Below are positions 1-8,121 of a DNA stretch of 34,371 nucleotides, piece by piece (position 1 is the first letter of the stretch; every line of letters starts with the position of its first letter). Origin of the DNA: an uncultured Oceanospirillales bacterium (lineage in GTDB: Bacteria > Pseudomonadota > Gammaproteobacteria > Pseudomonadales > Litorivicinaceae); contig CAJXTO010000002.1 in the NCBI GenBank assembly GCA_913061245.1, positions 1 to 34,371 of the forward strand. The letters run 5' to 3'. Position numbers and translations under genes: made by a program. The notes under the pieces were generated by a model that worked only from the letters and a program-made list of their open reading frames with translations, ran no database searches and had not been told where the DNA came from.

Positions 1-24
1 GACAAATAGCTGGCCCTGCGGCAT
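1..24 (-). CDS. gmk: Probable guanylate kinase, N-terminal 8 residues only
   Basis: Read leftward from an ATG at 24-22, the first codons give MPQGQLFV. This resembles the usual beginning of guanylate kinases (M-x-x-G-x-L-[FY]-[IV]-x-SAPSGAGK), but the P-loop lies outside the window. Guanylate kinase phosphorylates GMP to GDP with ATP. In related genomes gmk lies close to rph, usually next to yicC, which would fit. Only eight residues are visible, so the call is tentative. The interval 25-95 would then hold the divergent promoters of this gene and of rph. Confidence 0.4.
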
Positions 25-95
25 GAAAGATCCGTTTGAGATAGTCATAATACGATTAATTACCTAAAGCTTAGTTCAATTAGAGAGGTTCTGCC

Positions 96-815
96 ATGCG
101 ACCAAGCGGCCGCGCATTCGATGCACTGCGTCCAATTTCTTTCACTCGTCGATTCACGCGCCACGCGGCGGGTTCAGTTTTGGTTGAATTTGGTGATACC
201 AGAGTGCTTTGTACAGCGTCTGTTAACGAACAGGTTCCACGCTGGATGAAAGGTAAGGGGCAAGGATGGGTCACGGCTGAGTACGGTATGTTGCCTGGCT
301 CAACGCACACGCGCTCTGATCGAGAAGCTGCGCGCGGCAAACAATCCGGTCGGACCCAAGAGATTCAGCGGTTAATTGGCCGATCGTTAAGAGCGGCTGT
401 TGATTTGAAGAAGCTCGGTGAGCGCCAAATCACGATCGATTGTGATGTTTTACAAGCTGATGGTGGAACTCGAACAGCATCGATTACTGGAGGCATGGTT
501 GCTTTGGTTGATGCGATCAATGGTTTGCAGCGCGATGGGTTGCTATCAGAGGATCCCTTGATCGACTTTGTTGCTGCTGTATCCGTTGGGATTTACAAAG
601 GCCAACCAGTGTTGGATCTCGACTATCCCGAGGATTCGAGCGCGGATTCAGATTTGAATTTAGTGATGGCTGAAGGGCCGAAATTGATCGAAATACAAGG
701 CACCGCAGAGGAAGCTCCATTCAGCCGAGACGAGCTCAATGCGTTACTTGATCTGGGCGAGCGTGGGATTGCGCAGTTGATCAGTGCACAGAAAAAAGCG
801 TTGGCGGAGGGTTAA
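96..815 (+). CDS. rph: Ribonuclease PH
   Basis: A 239-residue protein of full family length. RNase PH is a phosphate-dependent 3'-5' exoribonuclease that trims tRNA 3' ends. The N-terminus MRPSGR, the stretch QSGRTQEIQRLIGRSLRAA (about residues 86-104) and the segment LDLDYPEDSSADSDLNLVM (about residues 173-191, with the aspartate pair of the active site) are family hallmarks. The ATG is preceded by GAGAGG at 83-88 with a 7-base spacer, which supports this start. Its stop codon interlocks with that of the convergent crc-like gene (a TTAA at 812-815). No terminator is visible between them. Confidence 0.97.
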   Translation: MRPSGRAFDALRPISFTRRFTRHAAGSVLVEFGDTRVLCTASVNEQVPRWMKGKGQGWVTAEYGMLPGSTHTRSDREAARGKQSGRTQEIQRLIGRSLRAAVDLKKLGERQITIDCDVLQADGGTRTASITGGMVALVDAINGLQRDGLLSEDPLIDFVAAVSVGIYKGQPVLDLDYPEDSSADSDLNLVMAEGPKLIEIQGTAEEAPFSRDELNALLDLGERGIAQLISAQKKALAEG

Positions 816-1603
816 TCCTCTTCCTCATCGCTGATTGAAATGTCGTAATCGACGATCAAAGGGACTCGATCGTCGAACGGTCGTTTTGCGACGTAGCCAG
901 CGGCGAGCACGCGTCTTGCGATTTCAAGCGATGCTAATTGAAGGTCCGTTCGCCAGGCGCCTGGATTTGGCATATCGAAGACGTCTGGACCGGGAAACCA
1001 GCTATATGCAGGCTCATTGGCGAAAACCTCACGGAATGCATCAACATAGCCGACGTCATTCAAAAGCGTATCGATCCAATGGCGGTCTTCTTTTGTAAAC
1101 CCGGGCGACTCGTTGTGTTGATGCCATTCTTCAAGGTCGAGTGTGCGTGCAGCAACACCAAAATCACCACAAAAAATAAAATGGCGTCGTTTCTTACGGA
1201 TCTTCCGCATCCAGGTCTCGAGTGATTCCAGAAAGGCCGCTCGTAATTCCTTGGGATCAGCAGTTGGTGATGGTGGAAGAATGGAGACCACACTCACATG
1301 CTCAAAATCAGCTTGGATATATCGTCCATCCCGATCTAAATCGTATGAGCCCAACCCCCGCATGACCGCTTTGGGTGTGTGTCGCGTGAAAATGGCAACA
1401 CCACCGGTATCCTCATTTTCACCTTCAAAATAAAAAGCCTCAAAGCCTTCGGGGCAGAAGCGAGCATCGTCCATGACTTTGTATTCGCGTACGCGCACAT
1501 CTTGGAGACAGATTACATCCGCATCCTTGCTCGCTAGCCATTCGGTTAAACCTTGCTTTACGGCCGAAATAAGACCGTTACATCGCAGGCTGATTACGCG
1601 CAT
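812..1603 (-). CDS. crc: Crc-like protein of the exonuclease III family
   Basis: About 263 residues from ATG 1603; a TTG codon sits just before it. The protein aligns along its whole length with Pseudomonas Crc, with MRVISL, ADVICLQD, GRYIQADF and the C-terminal PLIVDYD in order. It occupies the Crc locus between rph and pyrE. Crc is a non-nuclease member of the exonuclease III fold that works with Hfq in catabolite repression by blocking translation. Against E. coli ExoIII, the metal-binding Glu of the QE motif is Asp, the Asn of GDxN is Gly (CGDFG), the catalytic Tyr is missing, and the terminal SDHAP is DDRVP, so the His is lost. The Asn near the N-terminus and the Asp of GD and of WRTDLQLAS remain. 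Loss of nuclease activity is inferred; a weak nuclease is not excluded. Confidence 0.8.
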   Translation of the reverse strand: MRVISLRCNGLISAVKQGLTEWLASKDADVICLQDVRVREYKVMDDARFCPEGFEAFYFEGENEDTGGVAIFTRHTPKAVMRGLGSYDLDRDGRYIQADFEHVSVVSILPPSPTADPKELRAAFLESLETWMRKIRKKRRHFIFCGDFGVAARTLDLEEWHQHNESPGFTKEDRHWIDTLLNDVGYVDAFREVFANEPAYSWFPGPDVFDMPNPGAWRTDLQLASLEIARRVLAAGYVAKRPFDDRVPLIVDYDISISDEEED

Positions 1604-1632
1604 CAAAAGATTTTTTGTCCCTGAAGTGAGTG

Positions 1633-1647
1633 ACCAGATGAACTGGT
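1633..1647. promoter_or_regulatory. Short inverted repeat between crc and pyrE
   Basis: ACCAG at 1633-1637 and CTGGT at 1643-1647 form 5-bp arms around a 5-base loop. The repeat lies in the 85-base divergent gap that must hold the promoters of both genes. It could be an operator half-site pair or chance. I cannot name a binding protein. Confidence 0.2.
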
Positions 1648-1688
1648 GTACTATTTTTAAACGATTATTGTAATGTTAGACGTGTCTT

Positions 1689-2336
1689 ATGTCCCCATAC
1701 AAGCGTTCCTTTTTGGAATTAGCCCTTGATGCCAACGCACTGAAGTTTGGCGAATTCACTCTGAAGTCGGGCCGAGTGAGCCCTTATTTTTTCAACGCAT
1801 CTGCATTTTCCAGTGGGCGCCAACTGCAAATTCTCGGCCGATGTTATCGGGATGCCATCGCAGATTGTGGCGTGGAATTTGATGGATTATTTGGGCCTGC
1901 ATACAAAGGGATTCCGCTTGCAAGCTCAGTTGCAGTTGCCTTTGCAGACGAGGGCAACGATTACCCAGTGTCGTTCAACCGTAAGGAAGTGAAAGATCAC
2001 GGTGAAGGTGGGACGTTGCTTGGTGCACCGCTTAAGGGCCGAATCTTAGCAATTGATGATGTGGTGACGGCTGGAACGGCGGTCCGAGAATCAGTCGATT
2101 TTATCGAGAACCAAGGGGCGAGTTTGTGCGCATTTTGTGTTGCAGTTGACCGACAGGAGCGTGGACAAGAAGGCTCTGGGTCTGCGCTCGCCGAGCTCTC
2201 TGAGACCTTTCAATTGGTCCCGATTTCGATTGTTACACTTGATGATATTTTGGCGTTTGCTGCAGATGATCCGCGGGTTGCAGATGACGTTGCGCCGCGT
2301 ATCGAGGCGTATCGCGCTCAATACGGGGCGCTTTGA
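1689..2336 (+). CDS. pyrE: Orotate phosphoribosyltransferase
   Basis: A 215-residue protein of normal PyrE length. It joins orotate and PRPP to make orotidine 5'-monophosphate, the fifth step of pyrimidine synthesis, in the cytoplasm. The PRPP-binding motif ILAIDDVVTAGTA is near residues 119-131. The catalytic-loop region FNRKEVKDHGEGG and the N-terminal FTLKSGRVSPYFFN are typical of the gammaproteobacterial form. The gene is transcribed singly: crc is divergent upstream, and argB is convergent downstream with only one base between the stop codons. Confidence 0.97.
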   Translation: MSPYKRSFLELALDANALKFGEFTLKSGRVSPYFFNASAFSSGRQLQILGRCYRDAIADCGVEFDGLFGPAYKGIPLASSVAVAFADEGNDYPVSFNRKEVKDHGEGGTLLGAPLKGRILAIDDVVTAGTAVRESVDFIENQGASLCAFCVAVDRQERGQEGSGSALAELSETFQLVPISIVTLDDILAFAADDPRVADDVAPRIEAYRAQYGAL

Positions 2337-2337
2337 T

Positions 2338-3237
2338 TTAACTGCGCTTTCTTAGAATCTGTGTGCCAACACCTTGATCGGTGAAGATTTCCAGAAGCAC
2401 TGAATGAGGAACGCGGCCGTCCACAATATGCGCGCTGTTGACGCCTGCATTGACCGCTGACAGTGCGCAGCCAACTTTTGGCAACATGCCGCCTGAAATC
2501 GTTCCATCGTCAATCAATGTATTGACCTCGTCAGCAACAAGACCGGTGACGACTTGGCCTTCTTTATCCAAGACGCCAGCAGTATTCGTAAGCAGCATTA
2601 ATTTTTCTGCTTTCAACACTTCAGCAAGTTTGCCAGCAACAAGGTCTGCATTAATGTTGTACGACTCGCCATGTTCGCCTACGCCGATCGGAGCGACCAC
2701 AGGGATCACGTCACTCTCAGTCAGCATTGTTAGCACTCGGGTATCGATCGATTCAACTTGGCCAACATGTCCAATATCAATGATTTCAGGTGCTTCGAGT
2801 TCAGGGCTTTTACGCTCAATTTTCAACTGTTTTGCACGGATGAATTGACCGTCTTTGCCAGTCAAACCCATCGCGCGCCCGCCTGCCAGATTGAGAAGGC
2901 TAACAATCTCTTTGTTGACCAGTCCGCCGAGAACCATCTCAACAACATCCATTGTTTCTTCGGTGGTAACGCGCATTCCATCAATAAATTTAGATTCGAT
3001 ATTCAGTCGCTCGAGTAACTCGCCAATCTGAGGTCCACCGCCATGCACAACGATCGGACGCATCCCAACTGCTTGCATTAAGACGATATCTCTCGCAAAG
3101 GACGCTTTGAGATCCTCATCAGTCATCGCGTTTCCGCCATATTTGACGACAATCGTGCGTCCTGCGAATTTCTGGATGTACGGAAGGGCCTCTGATAGGA
3201 CCTGTGCAACTTCAGTGGCACGAGCCAGGCTTAGCAT
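2338..3237 (-). CDS. argB: Acetylglutamate kinase
   Basis: A 299-residue amino acid kinase that phosphorylates N-acetyl-L-glutamate in arginine synthesis. VVKYGGNAM (about residues 31-39), VHGGGPQIGELL, and the GGMLPKVGCALSAVNAGV region near residue 250 mark the family. About 28 residues precede the first strand and look helical (ATEVAQVLSEALPYIQKF). Such an N-terminal helix is found in the arginine-inhibited hexameric enzymes, as in Pseudomonas, and is absent from E. coli ArgB, so feedback inhibition by arginine is likely. The ATG lies 7 bases inside the end of algC, suggesting coupled translation. Confidence 0.97.
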   Translation of the reverse strand: MLSLARATEVAQVLSEALPYIQKFAGRTIVVKYGGNAMTDEDLKASFARDIVLMQAVGMRPIVVHGGGPQIGELLERLNIESKFIDGMRVTTEETMDVVEMVLGGLVNKEIVSLLNLAGGRAMGLTGKDGQFIRAKQLKIERKSPELEAPEIIDIGHVGQVESIDTRVLTMLTESDVIPVVAPIGVGEHGESYNINADLVAGKLAEVLKAEKLMLLTNTAGVLDKEGQVVTGLVADEVNTLIDDGTISGGMLPKVGCALSAVNAGVNSAHIVDGRVPHSVLLEIFTDQGVGTQILRKRS

Positions 3238-4613
3238 AATGATTCAAGCTCCAATGTCGGTTCTGCCTTTTTCAACGCATTGAGCATTGTACTCTGGATT
3301 GTTTCCAGTGCCTCAGTTGATTCAGCTTCAAACCGTAAAACCAAATTGGGGGTCGTGTTGGAGCACCGAATGAGTCCCCAGCCTGAATCAAGGTCAACGC
3401 GCACACCATCAATCGTTGAAAGAGGAAGGCCTTCTGCTTCGATGATCGACGCGACCCGCTCAACGATGGCAAATTTCTCGGTATCGGGAACTTCAATATT
3501 GAGTTCGGGAGTTGAGACATCATCCGGAATCGCGTCAAACAGTGCAGAGGCTGATTGATCTGATTTTGCAAAAATCTCTAACAAGCGCGCCGCCGTGTAG
3601 AGTCCGTCATCGAAACCGAGCCAGCGCTCTTTGAAAAAGATATGACCGCTCATTTCACCGGCTAACAAAGCGCCCGTTTCTTTCATTTTTGCTTTGACTA
3701 GGCTGTGACCCGTCTTCCACATGAGTGGCTCGCCACCGGCTTGTTCGATCACAGGGCCTAAGTGTCGGCTGCACTTCACATCATAGATAATGGTTGCACC
3801 TGTATTTCGGCTCAGCACATCTTTGGATAGAAGCATCATTAACCGATCTGCGAAGATCGATTCACCGCGTTCAGTGATCAGACCAACGCGGTCACCATCA
3901 CCGTCGAATGCGAGCCCAACGTCACAGTGTTGTGATTTGACGGCCGCAATCACGTCCACCAAGTTTTTTGGTTTGGATGGATCTGGATGGTGGTTTGGAA
4001 AGGTCCCATCCACATCGGTGAAGAGGGGAACCACTTCGCAACCGAGTTGCTTGAACAATGTCTCAGCGCAAACACCTGCCACACCGTTCCCGCAATCGAT
4101 AGCCACCTTCAACGGTTTCTCAAGATGAACATCAGCAATAATCTGCTCAAGATAAGGTGTTAGTGCATCGGCTTCTGAAACGGATCCCTCGCCTTCGGTG
4201 AGCTCAGCTTTTTCGATTGCATCATAAAGCCCTGTAATGTCATCGCCGTAGAGTGTGTGACCGCCGATCATCATTTTGAAGCCATTGTAGTCGGGTGGGT
4301 TATGACTTCCTGTGACCATAACGCCAGAGCCAGTACCCAGTGTCAGTGCTGCAAAGTAAAGCACTGGCGTTGGAACCATGCCAACGTCGATGACATCAAC
4401 TCCAGCGCGCATTAAGCCTTGGTTGAGCGCATCCTGAAGATCTGGTCCTGATAATCGACCATCGCGTGCTGTGACTACAGTCGTTTGCCCGCGTTTTTTC
4501 GCATAGGTTCCAATCGCTTGGCCAAGGGCCTCGACCACGCCGCGGTTCAGTTGATCGGGGTACGTCCCCCTGACATCGTAGGCACGAAAAATAGTAGGAG
4601 TCATTGCGCTCAT
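3231..4613 (-). CDS. algC: Phosphomannomutase/phosphoglucomutase
   Basis: A 460-residue alpha-D-phosphohexomutase that interconverts mannose and glucose 1- and 6-phosphates for sugar-nucleotide and envelope polysaccharide synthesis. All four functional loops are present: the phosphoserine loop TGSHNPPDYNG (Ser about 103), the metal-binding DGDGDR (about 238-243), the sugar-binding GEMSGH (about 318-323) and the phosphate-binding RCSNTTPNLVLRFE near 419-432. Length and loops match Pseudomonas AlgC. Its ATG shares one base with the dut stop codon (TAATG), so it lies in the coaBC-dut-algC-argB group. The name follows homology; alginate production is not implied. Confidence 0.93.
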   Translation of the reverse strand: MSAMTPTIFRAYDVRGTYPDQLNRGVVEALGQAIGTYAKKRGQTTVVTARDGRLSGPDLQDALNQGLMRAGVDVIDVGMVPTPVLYFAALTLGTGSGVMVTGSHNPPDYNGFKMMIGGHTLYGDDITGLYDAIEKAELTEGEGSVSEADALTPYLEQIIADVHLEKPLKVAIDCGNGVAGVCAETLFKQLGCEVVPLFTDVDGTFPNHHPDPSKPKNLVDVIAAVKSQHCDVGLAFDGDGDRVGLITERGESIFADRLMMLLSKDVLSRNTGATIIYDVKCSRHLGPVIEQAGGEPLMWKTGHSLVKAKMKETGALLAGEMSGHIFFKERWLGFDDGLYTAARLLEIFAKSDQSASALFDAIPDDVSTPELNIEVPDTEKFAIVERVASIIEAEGLPLSTIDGVRVDLDSGWGLIRCSNTTPNLVLRFEAESTEALETIQSTMLNALKKAEPTLELESLC

Positions 4614-5062
4614 TAGCGTGTTCCTGTGTGGCCAAATCCACCTTCACCACGCTCAGACGCATCGAAATCATCAACTTCGACAAAATTGGGCTGAATAACA
4701 GGCGTGATGATCATCTGTGCAATTCGATCCCCAGGCTCAATAGTTTGTGGCTCGGTACCTCTGTTCCATGTGGAAATTTTGAGTTCTCCCTGGTAGTCAG
4801 AATCAATCAGTCCGACTAGATTGCCGAGCACCAGACCGCGGTGTCCGAGTCCACTTCGAGGTAGGATCATCGCGCACAGCTTCGGATCTTCAAGGTGGAT
4901 TGCAATGCCCGTTCCAATCAACATAGTTTCTCCTGGCGCAAGCGTTACTGCTTGATCGAGACATGCACGCAAATCAACCCCAGCAGAACCTGGTGTACCG
5001 ACCTCAGGGATAGGCCATTCGTTGCCAACACGAGGGTCGAGACGTTTAAATTTCAGGTTCAT
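4613..5062 (-). CDS. dut: Deoxyuridine 5'-triphosphate nucleotidohydrolase
   Basis: A 149-residue trimeric dUTPase that hydrolyses dUTP to dUMP and pyrophosphate, supplying the dTMP precursor and keeping uracil out of DNA. The five motifs are present in order: SAGVDLRA, PRSGLGHRG, GLIDSDYQGEL, PGDRIAQMI and the C-terminal RGEGGFGHTG. The reading frame is open further upstream, but the ATG at 5062 is chosen because MNLKFKRLDPR is the usual start of the family and AAGGA lies 6 bases before it. The upstream open stretch overlaps the coaBC coding region. One base separates it from the coaBC stop. Confidence 0.95.
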   Translation of the reverse strand: MNLKFKRLDPRVGNEWPIPEVGTPGSAGVDLRACLDQAVTLAPGETMLIGTGIAIHLEDPKLCAMILPRSGLGHRGLVLGNLVGLIDSDYQGELKISTWNRGTEPQTIEPGDRIAQMIITPVIQPNFVEVDDFDASERGEGGFGHTGTR

Positions 5063-5063
5063 T

Positions 5064-6275
5064 TCAAATCCTTTTCGGTAAGAGTGTAGAAAGGGTTGTA
5101 AGGATGTCCTTGGACACCTCGGATTTGGCTCCGGCAGCGAGCTCTTGTTCGCCATCGGCATACACAATTGTGACTTGTGTTGTGTCTTGTCCAAAAATTT
5201 CGCCATCAGCGACGCAATTCGCGATGACAGCGTCGAGTGATTTCTTAGCGAGCTTTTGCTTTGCATTTTGCAAAACCGATTCGGTCTCTGCTGCGAATCC
5301 GACCACTACGGGTGGGCGATTTGGGCCGGCAGCGACTGACTGAATAATGTCGGGATTTTCAATCAATGTGATTTGAGATAAATCGTTTTTAGACTTTTTC
5401 AGCTTTTGATCTGAAACGGATGCAGGGCGCATGTCGCACACGGCTGCAGCCCCAATAAATAGGTCAATCCCATCAAGTGATGCCTGAACAGCAGTGTGCA
5501 TTTCGCTGGCCGTTTCAACGTCGATTCGCTTCACACCGGCTGGTGTGTCGAGATGCACTGGGCCCGCGATCAATGTCACTGTCGCGCCAAGTCGGTTTGC
5601 GGCTTCGGCCAATGCAAATCCCATTTTGCCGGATGAGCGGTTGGCGAGATATCGCACCGGGTCGATAGGCTCATGTGTAGGGCCTGCTGTAATAACAACT
5701 TGAGTTCCTGCAAGTGGACCGCGATTGAGGGATGTTTCAAGTGTGTCGACGATGTCGAGCGCCTCGCTCATCCGTCCCGAGCCCATATCGCCGCATGCTT
5801 GAATCCCTGAATCTGGGCCGATGACGTGCGCCATTCGAACAAGACGACCCAGATTGTCTTGCGTCTCTGAATGTTTCCACATCTGTTGATTCATTGCGGG
5901 AGCAATCGCTTTCTCACATGCAGATGCAGCCCAGAGAGTGGTCAGTAAATCCGGAGCTCTGCCATGTGCGAGTTGGGCCATTGTGTTGGCAGTGCAGGGG
6001 GCAACGAGGATCAGATCAGCCCAGCGGGCCAGTTCAATATGCCCCATGCCAGCTTCTGCTTTGGGGTCGAGCATTGAGATTTTAACCTCGCGCCCGGTCA
6101 GCGCTTGGAAGGTTAAAGCGCTGACGAAAGCCGTAGCAGATTCAGTCATCACAACTTGCACAATTGCGCCACGGCGACCGAGTTCTCGGGCCAGCTCACA
6201 AGCCTTATAACAAGCAATCCCGCCTGTTACACCAAGCACAATATGTTTGTTTTGGAACCAAGATGTTTGCGTCAC
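5064..6275 (-). CDS. coaBC: Bifunctional phosphopantothenoylcysteine decarboxylase/phosphopantothenate-cysteine ligase
   Basis: A 403-residue two-domain protein that makes 4'-phosphopantothenoylcysteine and decarboxylates it in coenzyme A synthesis. The N-terminal FMN-binding CoaC half has GVTGGIACYK, the HIELARWAD segment with the catalytic His, PAMNQQMW and ACGDMGSGRM with the catalytic Cys (about residue 161). The CoaB half starts at ITAGPTHEPIDPVRYLANRSSGKMG and carries the KLKK lysine region. The GTG at 6275 is preferred because AAGGGA lies 6 bases upstream. The frame can be extended to a TTG at 6296 without a ribosome site, and the ATG at 6292 is out of frame. It leads a tight four-gene group with dut, algC and argB. 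Confidence 0.95.
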   Translation of the reverse strand: MTQTSWFQNKHIVLGVTGGIACYKACELARELGRRGAIVQVVMTESATAFVSALTFQALTGREVKISMLDPKAEAGMGHIELARWADLILVAPCTANTMAQLAHGRAPDLLTTLWAASACEKAIAPAMNQQMWKHSETQDNLGRLVRMAHVIGPDSGIQACGDMGSGRMSEALDIVDTLETSLNRGPLAGTQVVITAGPTHEPIDPVRYLANRSSGKMGFALAEAANRLGATVTLIAGPVHLDTPAGVKRIDVETASEMHTAVQASLDGIDLFIGAAAVCDMRPASVSDQKLKKSKNDLSQITLIENPDIIQSVAAGPNRPPVVVGFAAETESVLQNAKQKLAKKSLDAVIANCVADGEIFGQDTTQVTIVYADGEQELAAGAKSEVSKDILTTLSTLLPKRI

Positions 6276-6357
6276 TGACGTTCCCTTGTCATTCAAGCGC
6301 CAACCATATCACGAGTGACCCAAACTTCGGATGCCCAAATAAGCGATCAATTGGCTC

Positions 6358-6386
6358 TTGTATGTTCTTTCTGGCGACGGTATCAT
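6358..6386 (+). promoter_or_regulatory. Candidate sigma-70 promoter for rpmB-rpmG-mutM
   Basis: TTGTAT at 6358-6363 and TATCAT at 6381-6386 are separated by 17 bases, in the 158-base gap between divergent coaBC and rpmB. Each box has mismatches to consensus. Spacing and position are right, but the start site is not demonstrated. Confidence 0.4.
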
Positions 6387-6433
6387 TCGCGTCCATTTTT
6401 TCACGGTCTGTGCAACCAGAGGCGGATCTAATT

Positions 6434-6670
6434 ATGTCAAAAGTGTGCCAAGTAACAGGCAAGGGTCCTGCAACCGGCAACAATGTGTCGCATTCGAACA
6501 TCAAGACGAAGCGTCGCTTCCTCCCGAACCTGCATTGGCATCGGTTCTGGGTTGAATCTGAGAAGCGTTTCGTGCGTCTTCGTGTTTCTACGAAAGGAAT
6601 GCGCATTATCGATAAACTGGGGATTGATGCTGTTTTGGCAGATATCCGCTCACGTGGCGAGAAGGTGTAA
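6434..6670 (+). CDS. rpmB: 50S ribosomal protein L28
   Basis: A 78-residue basic protein of the large ribosomal subunit. MSKVCQVTGKGP at the start, the NIKTKRRFLPNL segment (about residues 22-33) and VRLRVSTKGMRIIDKLG are the L28 pattern. Its length equals that of the E. coli protein. The ATG at 6434 is the family start, although the frame is open much further upstream. rpmG follows after 3 bases, the normal L28-L33 pairing. Confidence 0.97.
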   Translation: MSKVCQVTGKGPATGNNVSHSNIKTKRRFLPNLHWHRFWVESEKRFVRLRVSTKGMRIIDKLGIDAVLADIRSRGEKV

Positions 6671-6673
6671 ACC

Positions 6674-6829
6674 ATGCGTGACAAAATTAAATTGGTATCG
6701 TCTGCTGGTACTGGTCATTACTACACAACTGACAAGAACAAGCGGAACACTCCAGATAAGCTCGAATTCAAAAAGTACGATCCCGTTGTTCGCAAGCACG
6801 TGATGTACAAGGAAGCGAAAATTAAGTAA
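6674..6829 (+). CDS. rpmG: 50S ribosomal protein L33 (zinc-free type)
   Basis: A 51-residue protein beginning MRDKIKLVSSAGTGHYYTT and ending VMYKEAKIK, the gammaproteobacterial L33 pattern. It lacks the two CxxC pairs of zinc-ribbon L33 forms, so it is the zinc-independent type. Its start lies 3 bases after rpmB and its stop 6 bases before mutM, implying a shared transcript. Confidence 0.97.
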   Translation: MRDKIKLVSSAGTGHYYTTDKNKRNTPDKLEFKKYDPVVRKHVMYKEAKIK

Positions 6830-6835
6830 AGGCTC

Positions 6836-7645
6836 ATGCCTGAACTTCCTGAAGTCGAGACAACGGCGCGAGGAATCGCGCCGTTTCTTATTGGTGAGCG
6901 CTTTAACTCAATTCGAGTGAATCAGCCCTCATTGCGATGGCCGATCCCATCTGATTTCTCACAACGCTTATTGAACGAAAAATGCCTTTCGGTCTCGCGT
7001 CGTGCGAAATACCTTCTGATTGAAACAGAACACACTCAAATACTGTCGCATCTCGGGATGAGCGGCTCATTTCGTTTGGTTGATCCAGATACTCCTGTGA
7101 AAACGCATGACCACGTGCAAATCCGCGTTGGTGATTTGGAGCTTCGTTATCACGATCCACGACGATTTGGTTGTCTTCTATGGGCAGATTCTGATCGCGC
7201 GAAGCAGTTAATCGATCATTTAGGCCCTGAGCCTTTATCTGATGCCTTTTCTGGTGATTGGCTGTATGCGCAATCAAGACGCAGAAGTATTGCAGTGAAG
7301 TCGTTCATCATGACCAACGCCGTTGTGGTTGGGGTTGGGAACATCTATGCATCTGAATCGCTTTTCTTGTCTGGTATTCATCCCTCACGAGCAGCAAACC
7401 GTATCTCAAAATCCCGCTATCAAGTGTTGGCAGAAGAGATTAAAAAGGTGTTAGCAAGAGCGATTGAATCAGGTGGTACGACGCTTCGTGATTTTGTGAA
7501 TGGCCAGGGTGAGCCCGGCTATTTTCAGCAAACGTTATCTGTATACGGCCGCGACGGAGAGCAATGTCGTGAATGTGATACGTCGATTCAAAGTCGGGTG
7601 ATTGGCGGTCGAAATAGCTACTTCTGCAGTCACTGCCAACGTTAA
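6836..7645 (+). CDS. mutM: Formamidopyrimidine-DNA glycosylase
   Basis: A 269-residue bifunctional DNA glycosylase/AP lyase that removes 8-oxoguanine and formamidopyrimidines. The N-terminus MPELPEVETTARG carries the catalytic proline (after Met removal) and glutamate. The beta-turn lysine lies in SRRAKYLLIE (about residue 58), and YHDPRRFG is present near residue 104. A C-terminal zinc finger has two CxxC pairs (CREC and CSHC, about residues 243-267). It is third in the rpmB-rpmG-mutM group. Its stop codon interlocks with the stop of convergent coaD inside the palindrome GTTAAC. Confidence 0.97.
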   Translation: MPELPEVETTARGIAPFLIGERFNSIRVNQPSLRWPIPSDFSQRLLNEKCLSVSRRAKYLLIETEHTQILSHLGMSGSFRLVDPDTPVKTHDHVQIRVGDLELRYHDPRRFGCLLWADSDRAKQLIDHLGPEPLSDAFSGDWLYAQSRRRSIAVKSFIMTNAVVVGVGNIYASESLFLSGIHPSRAANRISKSRYQVLAEEIKKVLARAIESGGTTLRDFVNGQGEPGYFQQTLSVYGRDGEQCRECDTSIQSRVIGGRNSYFCSHCQR

Positions 7646-8121
7646 CGATCGAAATGACTTTTTAGGGCTTCTGCCACAGGCTGAGGAACAAATGCCTCGA
7701 CTTGGCCATCAAGCCGCGCAACTTCTTTGACTAATGTGGACGAAATAAAGCTGAAATGCTCGACAGGGGTCAAAAATAGGCTTTCCAGTTCTGGCGCAAG
7801 TTGCTTATTTAAGTTCGCCAGTTGAAGTTCATACTCATAATCTGCAACAGCCCGCAAACCACGAAGAAGAACACGTGCACCGACTGCTTGCGCAAAGTTG
7901 GCTAGCAACGTGTGAAAACCGCGGATTTCAACATTATCGAGATGACCAAGCGACTGTTCAGCAAGGCTGACTCGCGTCTCAAGATCAAAAGTTGGCGTTT
8001 TGTGTGTGGATCCGGCGACGCCAACAATGACTCGGTCAAAAATACGTGCTGCCCTTTCAACAACGTGGACATGTCCGTTTGTGATTGGATCAAACGTTCC
8101 CGGATAGACGGCTATAGTCAT
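7642..8121 (-). CDS. coaD: Phosphopantetheine adenylyltransferase
   Basis: A 159-residue nucleotidyltransferase that adenylates 4'-phosphopantetheine to dephospho-CoA, the penultimate step of coenzyme A synthesis. The nucleotide-binding motif GTFDPITNGH is near residues 8-17, and the ISSTLVKEVA motif is near residues 126-135. The frame is open further upstream inside rsmD, but MTIAVYPGTFDP is the conserved beginning, so ATG 8121 is used. It overlaps the rsmD stop by 4 bases (ATGA), indicating translational coupling. Confidence 0.97.
   Translation of the reverse strand: MTIAVYPGTFDPITNGHVHVVERAARIFDRVIVGVAGSTHKTPTFDLETRVSLAEQSLGHLDNVEIRGFHTLLANFAQAVGARVLLRGLRAVADYEYELQLANLNKQLAPELESLFLTPVEHFSFISSTLVKEVARLDGQVEAFVPQPVAEALKSHFDR

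Noticed and set aside
5063..5266. 68-codon N-terminal extension of dut
   Set aside because: It overlaps the coaBC coding region in another frame. The ATG at 5062 has a good ribosome site and the family's usual N-terminus.
6164..6433. 90-codon N-terminal extension of rpmB
   Set aside because: L28 is 78 residues in this class, and the extension runs across the coaBC start and the promoter region.
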